From Pleurodeles waltl (Eukaryota; Chordata; Amphibia; Caudata; Salamandridae): a stretch of 64,000 bases of DNA. The notes beneath the pieces were generated by a model. That model ran no database searches and had not been told where the DNA came from. It saw only the letters and a program-made list of their open reading frames with translations. Positions 9,763-22,308 of this stretch are shown here, one piece after another. Position numbers and translations under genes: made by a program. The stretch covers positions 753,575,823 through 753,639,822 of the forward strand of contig NC_090438.1 of NCBI RefSeq assembly GCF_031143425.1, in the 5' to 3' direction. How positions within the stretch are numbered: position 1 is the first letter of the stretch; each line of letters begins with the position of its first letter.

Positions 9763-12531
9763 TGCTGCTGTGACCTGGCTACAGTGTCTGGGGAAAGGGC
9801 CCCTGCCTCCACTTCGGAGGAATTTGAGAACCTAGTGGATGGGGTCCTCCCCCAGTACACCCAACTGTACGGTCCTCCAGACAAACAGGTGAGTACACTG
9901 TGAGCATGCTGCATGGGCAATGCCTGCTTTGAGTGGTGTGAATGGAAGATACATGGGGGGGGGGCGGCAAAGGCCTGCATGTGCGGATGGTGAGTGTATG
10001 TGCGTCAGGGCATGGGTGGGAACTGGTGGGCAATGACTATGACGTTGCGGACGGGTAATTTCCTTTCCCCCTGTACCAATTCCTCTAGGTCAGCGCCCAC
10101 CAGAAGAAGGGTATTTGGCGTGCCATTGCCAAGGATGTCCAGACCCTCGGGGTATACCACAGATGGAGCACCCACTGCCGTAAAAGATGGGAGGATCTTC
10201 ACTGCTGGAGCAAGAAGACAGCGGAGGCCCAGCTGGGTATGGCCTCCCAACGTGGAAGGGGTGCCCGTCGCACCATGACCCCACTGATGTCCCAGATCCT
10301 GGCGGTGGCCTATCCGGAGTTGGATGGGCGCTTGAGGGCATCACAACAGCCACAAGGGGGTGAGTACACTCTCATTCAGCTGACTCTGCGCGCCTAACGA
10401 GGTGTCTGGGTGGGGGAGGTGGGCAGTGGGTTCCCCTAAGCCAGGGTGAAGTTGGTAGGCAAGGTCCCTTGTGAGGCAGGCTATGTGGCACCCCAACCCC
10501 ACTAGCGGTAATAGCCATCTACACCTAGTCAGGATCCTGTGACTTCCAGGTGTGCAGCAATTGGGCTTAGGCCTCGTACCCCATGGTCAGGTGAAATTTC
10601 TAGGAACTGTTAGTGTATGGCGCAGTGCAGAGGGCTGCTCCATGTGTGTTGTGTCCGCTAATGGTAGTGGTGTTGCATGCACTGAACATGTTTTTCTTCT
10701 CTCTACCCCCCCCTTTTGTAGTCTCCCTGTTCTTGTGTGCAATAGCATCATCAGGCGGAGGAGCATTGGTACCGGAGCAGGAGGGAGCTGCAACCCACTT
10801 TGCCCTGGAGGGTGAAACAACAGAGTCTGAAGCCACCAGTGGGACGGAGGGCGAGGGGAGCTCCACGACGGGGACAGGAGCATAAACCAGTGACAGCGAC
10901 TCCTCCTCTGATGGGAGCTCCCTTGTGGTGATGGGCACCTCTGTGTCCACCGCATCAACAGGTACAACCGCCACCCCCTCTACCAGCACCGCCCTCCCAG
11001 CAGCCCCTTAGCATGTGTCCTGTGCCCGCTCACCCAGGAGGGTGGGCATCTCCTTCGCCCCAGGCACGTCAGGCCCTGCCCCAGTCAGCCCTGCTGCCCT
11101 CAGTGAGGAGGCTATTGACCTCCTGAGATCCCTCACTGTTGAGCAATCTACCATTGTGAATGCCATCCAGGGTGTTGAGAGGCATTTGCAACAAACAAAT
11201 GCATACCTGGAGGGCATTCATTCTAAGCAGGCGGCCCAACAGAGAGCATTTCAGGCTCTGGCCTCAGCACTGATGGCAGCCATTGTCCCGGTGTCCAGCC
11301 TCCCCCCTCCAACTTCCTCCACCCAGACCCAATCCCCTATACCTCAGCCTATCCCAAGCACACCATCAGACCAGCATGCACACACATCAACACACTAGAG
11401 TGGCTCAGGCAAACATAAGCACCACACATCCCACAGGCACTTACACAAGCACCATCCCCATGCAGACACACCAACATACACTGCCTCCACTGTGTCCCCC
11501 TCCTCCACGTCCTCCTCCCTCCCTGTCTCGTATCCACTCACACCTGCATGCACTACATCCTCAGCCAATACCTCCATCACCAGCACGCCCATCACCACAC
11601 ACCGCTCACATGCACTCACCACCCCCATTACCATTCACACATCCAGTGTCCTCTCCCAGTGTGTCTGTGAACCCTCCTCCCAAACTACACAAACGCAGGC
11701 ACACAGCCACCCAACAGCCATCCACTTCACAACAGCCTCCGGCACATGCACCTTCACCCAAATTCAGTAGATGTACACCTCCTACAACCACTACCTCTTC
11801 CTCCACTCCCAAACCCCCTCCTTCTTCCCGTCCCAGGGTATCTAAAAAACATTTCCTGGCAAACCTTGACCTCTTCCCTTCCACCTCCCCCTCCTCTCCC
11901 CCCTTCCCCTAGGGCCAGGCTTTCCAGGTCCCAGCCCAGCACCTCAGCCACCAAATCCCCAGGCACAGTGGTGCCAGCAACTGCAGGGTCATCGAGTGCG
12001 CCACCCATCAGGGCTGCCAGTTTGCCACGTAGTGAGGTCAAGGGCATTCCGCCACCTGCCAAGGTGAAAAAGGTGCCCACATCCCTGAGGGAGAAGCCAA
12101 AACTACCAGCCTCCAAGGGCTCAGCAAAAATAAAAGGGGATAGTGGCAAGACAACTGCGGCACCATCAAAGGTGGGGAAGGGCCAAAAGCAGAAGAGCAG
12201 GTCAGGAGAGGGCATGGTGGCACCAACTGAGGAACCAGTGTCACAACTTCTGTCCACGACCACACCAACCTGTATGGCGGCGAACACCGCTAGCTGCCCT
12301 GCCACCACAACCACCACCTGCACTGCCACTGGCACGTCTACAGCCTCAGTGACAGTCCCCAGCCTCTTCCCCAGTGAGCAGCCGTCCGAGGCTGAAGGAG
12401 ATGTCCCTCAGCAGGTGCTGACCCATGCACCGCCGCCAGCACCGCCGCCACAGACACCGCCGCAAGCACTGCCGCCACAGACACCGCCACTGACCCCGCG
12501 ACGTACTCTCGGACAGTGGCACCAGTGCTGA
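9763..12531 (+). pseudogene. Myb/SANT-like accessory protein 2 of Harbinger copy 1 (broken)
   Basis: A second Myb-like protein unlike the first in sequence. Exon 1 (to 9888) encodes EEFENLVDGVLPQYTQLYGP and ends at a GTGAGT donor. Exon 2 (10089-10359, 271 nt) encodes GIWRAIAKDVQTLG and CRKRWEDLHCW, a trihelix Myb pattern, then ILAVAYPELDGRL. Exon 3 starts at 10722 after a pyrimidine tract and AG. It has an acidic Ser-rich part, then a probable coiled coil (EEAIDLLRSLTVEQSTIVNA, about 11108-11290) and a long Pro/Ser/Thr and Lys-rich tail.

The start ATG seen in copy 2 is missing here. In-frame stops occur at 10883 (TAA) and about 11009 (TAG), and the tail is frameshifted. The end is approximate. 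It probably binds element DNA or dimerises; the role is inferred. Confidence 0.8.
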
Positions 12532-12737
12532 CATGTCTACCATCCCCAGTGGTCAGTTGTCAGAGGCTGGAGGAGAGTTCCTGGACCCTGGGCAGCTTCC
12601 ATGAGGCATGACTTCCATCACCGTTTGCACCTGCAGGTGGAAGGCGAAGCCGCAGCAGTGAGGGGTATGTCTCTGCCTCCATGGCGTATCATGCTACCTG
12701 TACCTCGCCAATCTCGTGGCACACAAACCCAGGTGAG

Positions 12738-13483
12738 GGAATTGTACCCGCCACACTGCACGTGGAGCACTTTGGGCACAAAGCCCCCTCCAGAACCAGT
12801 GGAGAGATACATCCACTACCTCAGTGCTTGGCAGTATGAAGCACTCTGGGCACAAAGCCCCCTCCAGAACCACTGGAGAAAGGCATCCACTTGAGAGACT
12901 GTGGCTGTGCACTCCCCGGGATAGAGCAGTGGGCAAACCACCCACTGGAAAGACTTGAGAGACTGTGGCTTTGCACTCCCCAGGATAGAGCAGTGGGCAA
13001 AGCACCCACTGTAAAGACTTGAGAGACTGTGGCTTTGCACTCTCCAGGATACAGCAATGGGCATGGAGCCCCCTCGTGCAGCAGTGGTGTTGTGCGTTCA
13101 TCTGGCTGAGGGAATTGTACCCGCCACACTGCACGTGGAGCACTCTGGGCACAAAGCCCCCTCCAGAACCAGTGGAGAGATACATCCACTACCTCAGTCC
13201 TTGGCAGTATGAAGCACTCTGGGCACAAAGCCCCCTCCAGAACCACTGGAGAAAGGCATCCACTTGTGAGACTGTGGCTGTGCACTCCCCAGGATAGAGC
13301 AGTGGGCAAACCAACCACTGGAAAGACTTGAGAGACTGTGGCTTTGCACTCCCCAGGATAGAGCAGTGGGCAAAGCACCCACTGTAAAGACTTGAGAGAC
13401 TGTGGCTTTGCACTCCCCAGGATACAGCAATGGGCATGGAGCCCCCTCGTGCAGCAGTGGTGTTGTGCGTTCATCTGGCTGAG
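12738..13483. repeat. tandem duplication (2 x 373 bp) with internal ~64-bp minisatellite
   Basis: The segment starting at the GGAATTGTACCCGCCACACT motif at 12738 is repeated almost exactly from 13111. Each half contains three subunits of about 62-64 bp built around GACTGTGGCTTTGCACTCCC and GAGCAGTGGGCAAA. Copy 2 has four 55-bp units of the same sequence at 43948-44150. The long minus-strand frames across this block are repeat artefacts. Confidence 0.9.
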
Positions 13484-13815
13484 GTGCCCCCCCCCCCCAG
13501 GTGCCTGGCAGTGTTCTCACAGTTTCGAATCAGGTATCTAGTGTGGGCTTCGCCCATGCATTTTGGGCCCAGTGGTCCACAGACAATGATTGGTACACTA
13601 TCCGGACTTGTGTAGTTGGTGTAAATATTTGTATATACTGATTTTTGATGATTACACTGGTTACAATAATTTCCTTTTGTCCTTGCGTTGTTCCAGGGGG
13701 GTATATGTAATGTTGCTGCATGTATTTGTGTGTATGTTGCTGAGGGTGGGGATGTTGCATGTGTGTGTCACTCTCATCCCCCCTCTCCTGTGTTGTAGGT
13801 GCAGTACTCACCATG

Positions 13816-13844
13816 GTCGTCGTCGCCGTCGCCGCCGCCGCCGT
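13816..13844. repeat. (CGY)n trinucleotide tract
   Basis: A GTCGTCGCCGTCGCCGCC-type run of about 29 bp in the right end of Harbinger copy 1. It is absent or much shorter at the matching place in copy 2 (about 43450-43480). Confidence 0.8.
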
Positions 13845-14209
13845 TCGTACTCCTGGTAGATGAGAAGATACACCAGCATGGGCAGGACGTGTAGTTCGTG
13901 CTCCATGGCGTCCTGGTTCCTCGTTGGGTGTCGAGAGGTGAGTGTTTTCCCTTCTGTTTACTGTTTCCGCCGTGCTTTTGATTGCGTTGATTCCGCCCCG
14001 GAAAAGGTGGCGGATAGGCGTCTTGAAATACAGTGGGCGGTACTTTGTCTTCCGCCTGTCTGTTGGCGGTGACCGCCGCAGTATTTGTTTCTACCGCCGT
14101 GGCGCCCGGAGTGTTTATGTGGCTGTCTATGTTGCCGGTTTCCGCCATGGTCGTGATTCCAATTTTTTTTCCACTGGCCTGTTGGCGCTATTACCGCCAC
14201 TTTAACACT

Positions 14210-14234
14210 GACCGCCAGGGTTGTAATGAGGGAC
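14210..14234 (-). repeat. right terminal inverted repeat of Harbinger copy 1
   Basis: ACCGCCAGGGTTGTAATGAG followed by GGAC is the inverted match of the left end with one change in the last bases. It is followed by the ATA duplication at 14235-14237. Confidence 0.9.
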
Positions 14235-14237
14235 ATA

Positions 14238-17130
14238 TTTCTGAATGAATGGATGCAAGATAACCGTTTGTGCCCCAATATCACTACATTGTATTGTACT
14301 ATAGTCATAATTATTGATTCTTCCTGTAATATTTAAATATATTTGTATAAAAGTATTACACTGTTGAAAGAGGATACCAACACATGCTTTGCTGCACCTT
14401 CAATGCATTGTTAATTATTGCCCCTTTTGTAATTTTTTATTCTATCTTCAGTTTGTAAAGGGTTCTGACACACCTTCCATGTGAGTTCAGTTTGCACAAT
14501 ACCAAGAAGTAATATTTAAATGTAAAATGTAGGTAGAATTTAAAAAAGTATGAACAATTATGCTTCAGCACCTTCTGGGCCGTATATATGGAGTCACCAG
14601 GAGCTCAATGGAGGAGGTTGAGAAATGACAGCACAAACATGCCTTTGGAGGAAGAGGAGGAAAGGGTATTGCGACTAGGGGTGGGTGGAACTCGCAGATC
14701 AGAATAAGGCAACCTGAGTTCATTATTAGCCTGTGACTCAAAGGTTAACATATGGCTCCACCATAAAGGACGCCCAACTCTGCAGATGACTATCAGGCTG
14801 ACAGAGCAAGTCAGGCCATTTAAAAGAGCCCATCATACTTATGTTACTGGAGTTCTCTGGTTGCCCGGGCCATCGGCACTCCAGGCACAATGTGCGCCTC
14901 ACTCTGGAGAAATATTGGTGCAAATTCAGGCAATCCTGGACCTAGACCATTCTTTTCTCTGGTTAGATAAGCATGAAATTCTAAACTGACAAACCCAATA
15001 TTTTTAGTTCCTATATAGTGAAATGTTAGTGGAGCTCAAGTGACTATTTAATTTGAGCCCATACAATATTCGTAAAACACTGGAGAAGCTCCTCAACGGG
15101 GCTCAAGTCTCAGGTTCAAAAGGCAATATAGGCCTTTGTACCCCTTATTCCTGCTCAAACCAAAAGTTCCAACTTCATTTAAATGCTGAAAAAGTCACAT
15201 TGGTGTTCCTATACATGTGCTGCCTTCTCTAGCCATGGTTTCCACAGAACGTGGAAGCTGGCTCTTATAGAACTGAGCCCCTCTTCAGCCTTTTGTGTCC
15301 CTAAAGAAGTGAGAAGGAGGCCAAAAAGCCGATCCTTTGAAAGTATTTCTAACATTGGGTGCAAGTAGAGATTAGGACTCCTTCAAGCTACCATCCTCCA
15401 CAGGTCAATCAGGATTCATGTTCCTTCTGGTGTATTCTTCTATGTGAAGTAATGTTCTGAGGTGGTGGTGATGCCACTTCTATCCCATGCACAAGCCAAT
15501 GATTTCAGGATGTCCTATGCCCAATCTTGCAAGAGTGGTCAGTAAAATGCATCCCTCTTTTTAATCTTACAGCAAACCTTTCCAGATGCCTGCTTTCAAA
15601 ATGACAGAAGTAATGCTTTCCCCTCAGTATCTGAGTGCCCCCCTAGATGCAGCTTGGCTTTCAGGGTTAAGCTAGACACCTGGCTCTGCTCTCACTATTA
15701 ATTTGCTGACTTGCCCACTTCCTGGTGTTTGTGAGTGGCCCCCATCTGGCATCTCACAACACATTCACTGCCACCTTCTTAACTGGACCTTATGCACGCA
15801 GGGCTCTCAAGTAAAGCCTAAATAGTTCTTCATTCGAAACAACATGGCCTTCAACTCTTATGCAAGATGATTCTTCTCAAGTGCTAAGACTACCCCCTTA
15901 AGCAATCAACTTTCTTTTTAATGGAGCAAGACCTTTTACTCCTATGCAGCAAGCTTATTCTGTGACAGGACCGAGATAGACAGTTTGTATTTTAAAATAC
16001 CTCTCAACCTTTTGTCCTCATTCTCCAGCTACCATGCCTCCTGCTCTGATTGGACGGAGGGTGAAAGGACACCCTGCTCCTAACCGGGGAGGGTACAATG
16101 AAAAGGCTCTCTGCATAAACCTTCCACTGCTTCTTCTTTCGCTAGTAATTATTGCACTTCATCTGCATCATCCTCTTTGATAGTCTGTGCTTACTAGACT
16201 TCTTGCCTGATAATCAGAGATTTCTACAAATTCAACTTTTTGGACGCATTTCATCTTAAGCTCCTTCTCCTTTCACATACCCTACTCTTAAGCTGTAGGG
16301 ATGTTTTATACAGAATAAACTGCGTGTTCCCAAAACTCAAATTAATTTGATCAAACATGACCTGGATCAAAAATTATCAAATCAAATCAAACCAGAACAT
16401 AAATGAATCTGCTAATTAAAAAAATGCTTGGCCCGAAATCTTTACAGGGTTTATAATTCACCATTGTTGAAGCTGAAAGGTTACTGCAGAACACAATACA
16501 ATCCTTCTCCACTGACAGCAATATCAGGTATTAGAGTTTAATTTGGGAAGGACATCCTTCACCGCTGACAACAATATCAGACATGTGATTTTTTATTTTG
16601 GTCGGTGATGTCTCTTCCTACATAATAAAAAAAACACTTGGGTTAAACTAGAGCCCAGTTTAATAAGAATCTCATTTTATCCCTGGTACCTTTGACATAA
16701 AGCTGAAGGAAAGGCCTCAGACAAATGTGTGTCATGTTCAACCAGTACCAAACACTGAAGTTTAAAATATAATGTGAATCCAAAACCAATCGAAAAAAAG
16801 AAAATTATAACAGATAAAATGTTTTAAAATATATTAAGAGAACTAGAGATAAGTTTTAAAGCAAAACTGTCAAGAAATGCCTTATAAGAACGAACATTGG
16901 GGTTACAAATGTCACTGTTAGCCGATGTGCAATAACAAAAAATAAAGGGCCACCAGAGCCAGCTATTACAAAATACAAAAAAAAGTTACCAACAAGAAGC
17001 CAGGAGATAAGGAAGAGAGTCAGTAATCTTCTATGCTGGCAGACTCCAAGGCGTTCATTCTTCCTGGTGCTCTTACAGGGGACTCCAGTCACAGATCCAA
17101 GGTTAAGATAGGCTCTTATAAGGCAATTCC
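14238..17130. other. unrecognised non-coding stretch
   Basis: No gene, terminus or tandem array was recognised. Open frames are short and scattered. The composition is AT-rich and CpG-poor. Confidence 0.5.
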
Positions 17131-17133
17131 CTT

Positions 17134-19376
17134 TTGAACTTGACTTGTCCGCCACAGAAGTATTACCAAAGTCAAATTGGGCGCTGCACCGATGCACGTC
17201 TTTTCGCCCTATTATCTCTCATCAATTACGAAATCAAACTATATGCCAAAATACTAGCCAACTGCCTACTTGCAATCCTCCGATACCTGATTCACCTAGA
17301 CCAATATGAGTTCATGCCCAAAAGGAGCACTGGACACTGTCCCGTACAGCAGACAGGGCCCTGACCCTCCTCTCAACGATAGGGAAGCAGACCACTTTCC
17401 TCTTCCTTCTTCTCCTTTTGAGAAAGCGTTTGACTCTGTCAACTGGGCTTTTCTTACAAAGTAATGGTACAGGTAGAACTAGGCTCCAAATTTCAGTTGT
17501 TTGTCCAAGTGCTGTACCCTAGCCCCTAGACCCATGTCCGCATTAATGGCACTCTTTCTGCCCTCTTTGCAATAGCCCGTGGCAAATGCCAAGGACGCCC
17601 CATCACCACTTCTCTGCACCTTAGCCACAGATCCTCTGGAGGCATTGATCCGATGAAACAAGAAACATGGAGTTTTGACTGGGAGTAGCAACAGAAGATT
17701 ATATCGTCTTATTCTTGGACAATGTCCATCTTCACATCCACCAAGCCATCCCACATGATTCCACGACTGCTACAGATGCTCGCCCTGTACGGCGACATAT
17801 CAGGACTAAAAATCATCTGGCCTAAATCAACCCTGGTCCCGCTGAGAGGAGACGAAAGCAGATCAGACTGGCAAACACAAATCACAATAGGGAGACTCCG
17901 TTTCTGCTACATGGGTAAACACATAGCATTTGAACAAGGTCTAGCCTGGAGTTTCAACATAAAGCTTCTAGTATTCCAACTCCCAACAGATCTTAGCAAC
18001 TGGGCAAAACCACCCCTTTAAATCCTGGGCGATATAGTCATGTTTAAAATGATGTCATTGACCGGTTTGCTATACACAGTACAAAATTGCCCTCTGCTCA
18101 TACCACACACCTGAGTTTCACAAGCTCCTAACTAAAATATGTGCACTCTTATGGCTTAACCCCCACCCCCCCCAACATCACCTTTGGCAAGTGTACCCAA
18201 TCATTTTGCAATGGAGGGATCTGCATGGCAGATGTCCGTCTGTACTATTGGACAGCCCACTTACTAGTGGTCAATGACTGGTTGAATGGAGGACGGGAAG
18301 AGACAGAGTTTCGATTGGAGGTGACTATACTGGGAGAAGACAACATTAGAAGTATCCTCCATGGGAAACCCATCCCCTCGCACCTCCCTGAATCCAGTGG
18401 GTGGTCCTTTTGACATGGTGATTGGCACTGAAACTAATAGGCTGAGACAAGAGGATCACATTTGAGACCCCGCTGTGGTCAAGATCGTGGCTATGACACA
18501 CATTTTCCCTGTCTGGTTTTGGGGGATGGGGTAAAATTGGGATCTCCACAGTGAGAGACATATGGCAGGGATCATACATCAAAACATTCCAATCCGTGCA
18601 AGAAGAATATGACCTGCATAGATCACATTTCTTTTAGATACACATAGCTACGCCCATCCTCAAACAACACTGTGAATCCCTCAAGGGTGTCCCCGAATAC
18701 AGCCGTCTTGAATCTCAAATCCTAATGGGCCCTATTGAAGGGAAGGGCATCTATCGGATCGACAGATCTCTTAAACTTAATTTCCCAGACCTGTTCACAC
18801 CACTATGCTCCTGGTGGGAGGAATGGCTAACTTAACTAGATGACTTAGACGGGAGCGAAGCCTGCATGTGGCCCAGAGTATTGGTCACATCATCAAGGCT
18901 CAGACATATTCAACACAATTTCTTATGTACGACTTACCAAACAACACTGAGGCTATGGCATGGAGGTACATTAGTGGCACTGACATGCTGGTGCTGTCCA
19001 GAACCACAAGTACACTTTTACCACCTGGTATGGGAATGACGTCAGATCGCCCAATACTGTCACACAATCCTGGACCAAACTATCTAAAGTGATTGGGAAG
19101 CCGATAGAGTCCCCCCCCCTCATAATGGCACTTTTAGGAGTCACAGATGCGATCAGCGACACAGCTAGCAATAAAACCCTGGTGGGGATTAGTATTGTCC
19201 TAACCAAGCAAGACATTGCCAAATTTTGGAGGCCAACATCTCCTCTTCCCTTCGGTCTCTGGGAACGATCGTTGGACTGGTGCGTGAAACAGGAAGAAAT
19301 CAACTACATATCATGGGGTTGCACTAGGAAACATGGGGGAAATGGCCGACATACAATGGGATGTTCTAAACCGTAA
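17134..19376 (+). pseudogene. Tx1/L1-clade LINE ORF2 fragment (reverse transcriptase)
   Basis: Frames in succession on the plus strand give LLSLINYEIKLYAKILANCL and HLDQYEFMPKRSTGH (17200-17330), the fingers of an L1-group reverse transcriptase. Then come an FEKAFDSVNW-like block (about 17410), and LALYGDISGLKIIWPKS (17770-17840), the thumb-proximal block. Next is the conserved C-terminal region, including GGICMADVRLYYWTAHLLVVNDW (18205-18280) and KFWRPTSPLPFGLWERSLDW (19220-19280).

Many stops and frame changes make it inactive. The endonuclease and the 5' half are missing. The catalytic FADD-type motif was not clearly seen and is probably decayed. The 3' end is uncertain and may extend to about 19545. 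Confidence 0.8.
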
Positions 19377-20199
19377 TCATTTTGCATTGTACCATACTAT
19401 GATTCTTCATGGTCATCATCATTATGCTTTTGTGCATGGCTGTGTAACACTATGGCTATTATTTCAAAACAATAACATTCAGTTCCTAACAAAAAGGCTT
19501 TTCTGCCTTTGCTTCCTACTACATTCAATAGTCCAGATATCTTGAACACGCTTGAAAAGTCAATTCTGGTCTCTCCAGTAGCTCTCAGGTGCCCAGGTCA
19601 GACTTCTACATTCCAATTATTTCTCCAGACAAGGTTCCCACACCAAGGTACAGGCAGTAGGTTAGCAAATGAGTGAGCAGGCACAGCTAGTTAGCAGAGC
19701 AATGCACTGGCAGCAGATAGCAAATCGGGGATAAGGCAGAAGTCATCAAAACAAGAAGCGAGCACTGGTGAGAAGTGAGAGCGTTTGACTCTATTGAACA
19801 ATGTAAAAAACAGGCAATGGTGAGTGCTTTCAGGCGCAAGAGTAGACAATAGCATGACATGACAAGAATCTGTTTAGAATTGAATAGTTTTTTACCTTCT
19901 TGAACTAGAAATGATGTGTTCTCTCCCTCCAGCTTTCAATCATCTTTTTCCCTTTACAAGTATCACTGAATAACAACAGCAGAACCACTCATGATCTAAT
20001 GTGCATGTTTTACATTTTTATATTCACAAAATCAATTGCTTGTATATATCTATATCAGTGAAGAATGCAGTTATCCTTTTACTGAAAGAGTATTTAAGCT
20101 ACAAGAATGCAAGGGCAAAGATGTTCATTGATTTACAAGACACGCATTACGAATTACTATGCCACGCAAACTTCCATATGCACTGACATGCTGTACACA

Positions 20200-20227
20200 A
20201 AAAAAAAAAAAGAAAAAAAAAAAAAAA
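20200..20227. repeat. A-rich tract
   Basis: An almost pure run of adenines broken by a single G. It could be the remnant of a poly(A) tail from a retroposed sequence on the plus strand, but no source element was recognised upstream. Confidence 0.7.
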
Positions 20228-21639
20228 GTGATTTCGCAGAGCAAGGATCTGTAAAGCCTTCCCTAATTTCCAGTTGTACATATATTACGGGGCACAGCCA
20301 ATGGGATACACACAAAGACATCCCAATTTTCCCGTATAAAAGAGAGCCTAAAAAGAGTTTTATTGTGACTCAGTGGCGGTGAGCAGTCAGAGATCCACAC
20401 TCTAAATACTCTCCTTCGTAATAACAAATGTGTGCCTCAATATGTGATAGGACATATAAGAACTTCCTACTAAAATACCTGTGAAGAATAGTGTTGGTGC
20501 TGTCTCTTCACCTCATTGTCACAGTGCCCTTTGTACTGTTACTTAAGAAGGTTAGGAAAACGCCCTCATTTTCTTGGATTCATCTCCAGCAACAGCTTTT
20601 CCTCGACATTCAAAACATCTTACATACAGTAGAAGAATAAAACAAAATAAACAATAGCGAAATTGAAATGTCTAATACTTACAGTGGTACTAATACGTGC
20701 ATTGGCACCAAAACAACACTATATTAACTTATACGGTGAAACACAAGGCAATGCGGTTATAAGGGGCCAATTATGAGCACTTCTAAGAGATCTGGTATTC
20801 TCTGTGTTTACTTAAAACAATCAATAAAGGCTAGAGAGCAGAGTTCCCTGACAACTCTAGTGGAAGCTGGAGAACACCGACTATGCAATGTCTAGGATGT
20901 GAACATCACAACAACATAAAAAAACAGAAACAAGTATACAGCAAAAAAAAAAATACACAAAGTTTAAAATGTTTCCTAATTAAAAATAAAATATGAAAAA
21001 TTGTAATGCAAAGTTTAGAGCTTCACAAAATTTGCTTTTGGCGTTATTTCTAAAAGGCCAAGCAACTTGCTAAATTCTAAAATATAAGTTTGCCTTCTTT
21101 GCTCATAATACATGCCAGATTATCATTGGTAGAGCATACCAGTGCTTCAATTGATGACACCAATCATTAATACTAAATTCTGTTGGCTGTACACATGCTC
21201 CTCCCACGAACCAAGTTAAGGATACCAACTTAATTTTTATCCTCCAATTGCAGGTTCCTTCACATGTTATAGGGTTTCAAATGTATTTATCTCCCAATAT
21301 TATTTAATTTCCTAAACAGTCACTGATATCAGCTGCAAGATGCCTGATGAACCCACCTCTGAACAGAAAAAAAGGCATGGGGGTAGAACCTTACTAGTTT
21401 TTACCTGCATACTCTCCCCTCATGGAATTACAACTCCTTTATCACCTCACTCCTATTCTGATGGACCTACTTTTTTAAACAAGCTTGTTTGTGTGCTCCA
21501 CTTCGCTTAGTTAACTATTTTGGTCCATTGTGCATTATTAGAAGGGTGATGATGACAGACGAGAACCCCAGTAAGAACCGCTAGTACTGAGTATTCTTAG
21601 ATTCCAAAACAGTCTTGCACAACAGTCAGATCCGATTTT

Positions 21640-22308
21640 ATGGAACCTCAATGGGTTTACTTATTGCTGTGGATTTTTGGGCCAAATGTTTGGCAAGAGT
21701 TCTCCAAACTGGGATGGGACAAACTTCGGATGGCTGTTTTTTTTCTACATTGTCCCACTCAATATTTGTCAAGCTCTATCAGAGGCCCAGAGTCTTCTTT
21801 GGGTCACAGTTGGTGCCTAGATTTTAGGACCAGAGGTTCACAACTGGGCTGGTGGCTGACTTTTCAGAGTGTACTTTATGGGACACTTCAAGATACACAC
21901 GAATATATCTCAAACCGGACTACCCAATTTAAGTCTTTTCAGTGCCCTGGGGTTCTTGGGCCTCCGAGAGCCCAGGAAATTAAGATGAGGACTTTAGGAA
22001 TACAGGATGAGTCAGTGGTCAACAAAATGCTTTCATCAGTGGATTTCTGCAGGCCTAGGGCACTCTTTCAGATTGGGAGTAGCAGGGGCAAAAAAGCAAG
22101 GAAATCTAGGGCAATCACTGATGTTGGACCTTTCATGGGTCATCAGCAGAGGTCATTAGGGTGCCCCAGATGTCATCACAAACCCACCAAAACTAATAGA
22201 GAAAGTTCAGTCCTAAGATGTTTTTATAGGATGGAGCAAGTAAGAAATGTGCTTCCAGCCCTCCATATATCTGTTATTATTTCCAGTTTTTGGCAATACA
22301 GTCCTTAA
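21640..22308 (+). CDS. uncharacterised 222-residue open frame
   Basis: The frame opens with MEPQWVYLLLWIFGPNVW, is uninterrupted for 222 codons and ends at TAA. It has a hydrophobic first part, a basic middle (SRGKKARKSRA) and a CPRCHHKP pair of cysteines. I recognise no family, catalytic motif or signal peptide with certainty. No splice context or polyadenylation signal supports it. Composition is like the surrounding DNA. A chance frame of this length is quite possible in 64 kb read in six frames, so it may not be a gene. Confidence 0.15.
   Translation: MEPQWVYLLLWIFGPNVWQEFSKLGWDKLRMAVFFLHCPTQYLSSSIRGPESSLGHSWCLDFRTRGSQLGWWLTFQSVLYGTLQDTHEYISNRTTQFKSFQCPGVLGPPRAQEIKMRTLGIQDESVVNKMLSSVDFCRPRALFQIGSSRGKKARKSRAITDVGPFMGHQQRSLGCPRCHHKPTKTNRESSVLRCFYRMEQVRNVLPALHISVIISSFWQYSP

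Larger units (their letters stand above)
5873..14234 (+). mobile_element. Harbinger DNA transposon, copy 1 (8.36 kb, three genes)
   Basis: The left end reads GGCCCTCATTACAACCCTGG and the right end is its inverted match with few differences, with ATA on both outer sides. Inside are a Myb-like gene (plus, 6462-7756), a DDE transposase (minus, 8225-9389) and a second, different Myb-like gene (plus, about 9763 onward). A GC-rich minisatellite lies near the right end. Transposase and Myb-like 1 converge; transposase and Myb-like 2 diverge. Canonical Harbingers carry one transposase and one Myb-like protein, so the third gene is unusual. All three genes are damaged here. Copy 2 at 43133-53954 has the same gene order and similar length once its two LTR insertions are discounted. 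Confidence 0.95.

Noticed and set aside
11283..11912. Proline-rich 209-codon plus-strand frame
   Set aside because: It is an alternative frame of the low-complexity Pro/Ser/Thr tail of Myb-like 2, not a separate gene.
11754..12335. 193-codon Gly/Val-rich minus-strand frame
   Set aside because: Antisense to the Pro/Lys-rich Myb-like 2 tail in GC-rich DNA where stops are rare; no family features.
12694..13520. Several overlapping minus-strand frames of 82-217 codons
   Set aside because: They lie on the tandemly duplicated minisatellite of Harbinger copy 1, opposite to the Myb-like 2 direction, and repeat each other.
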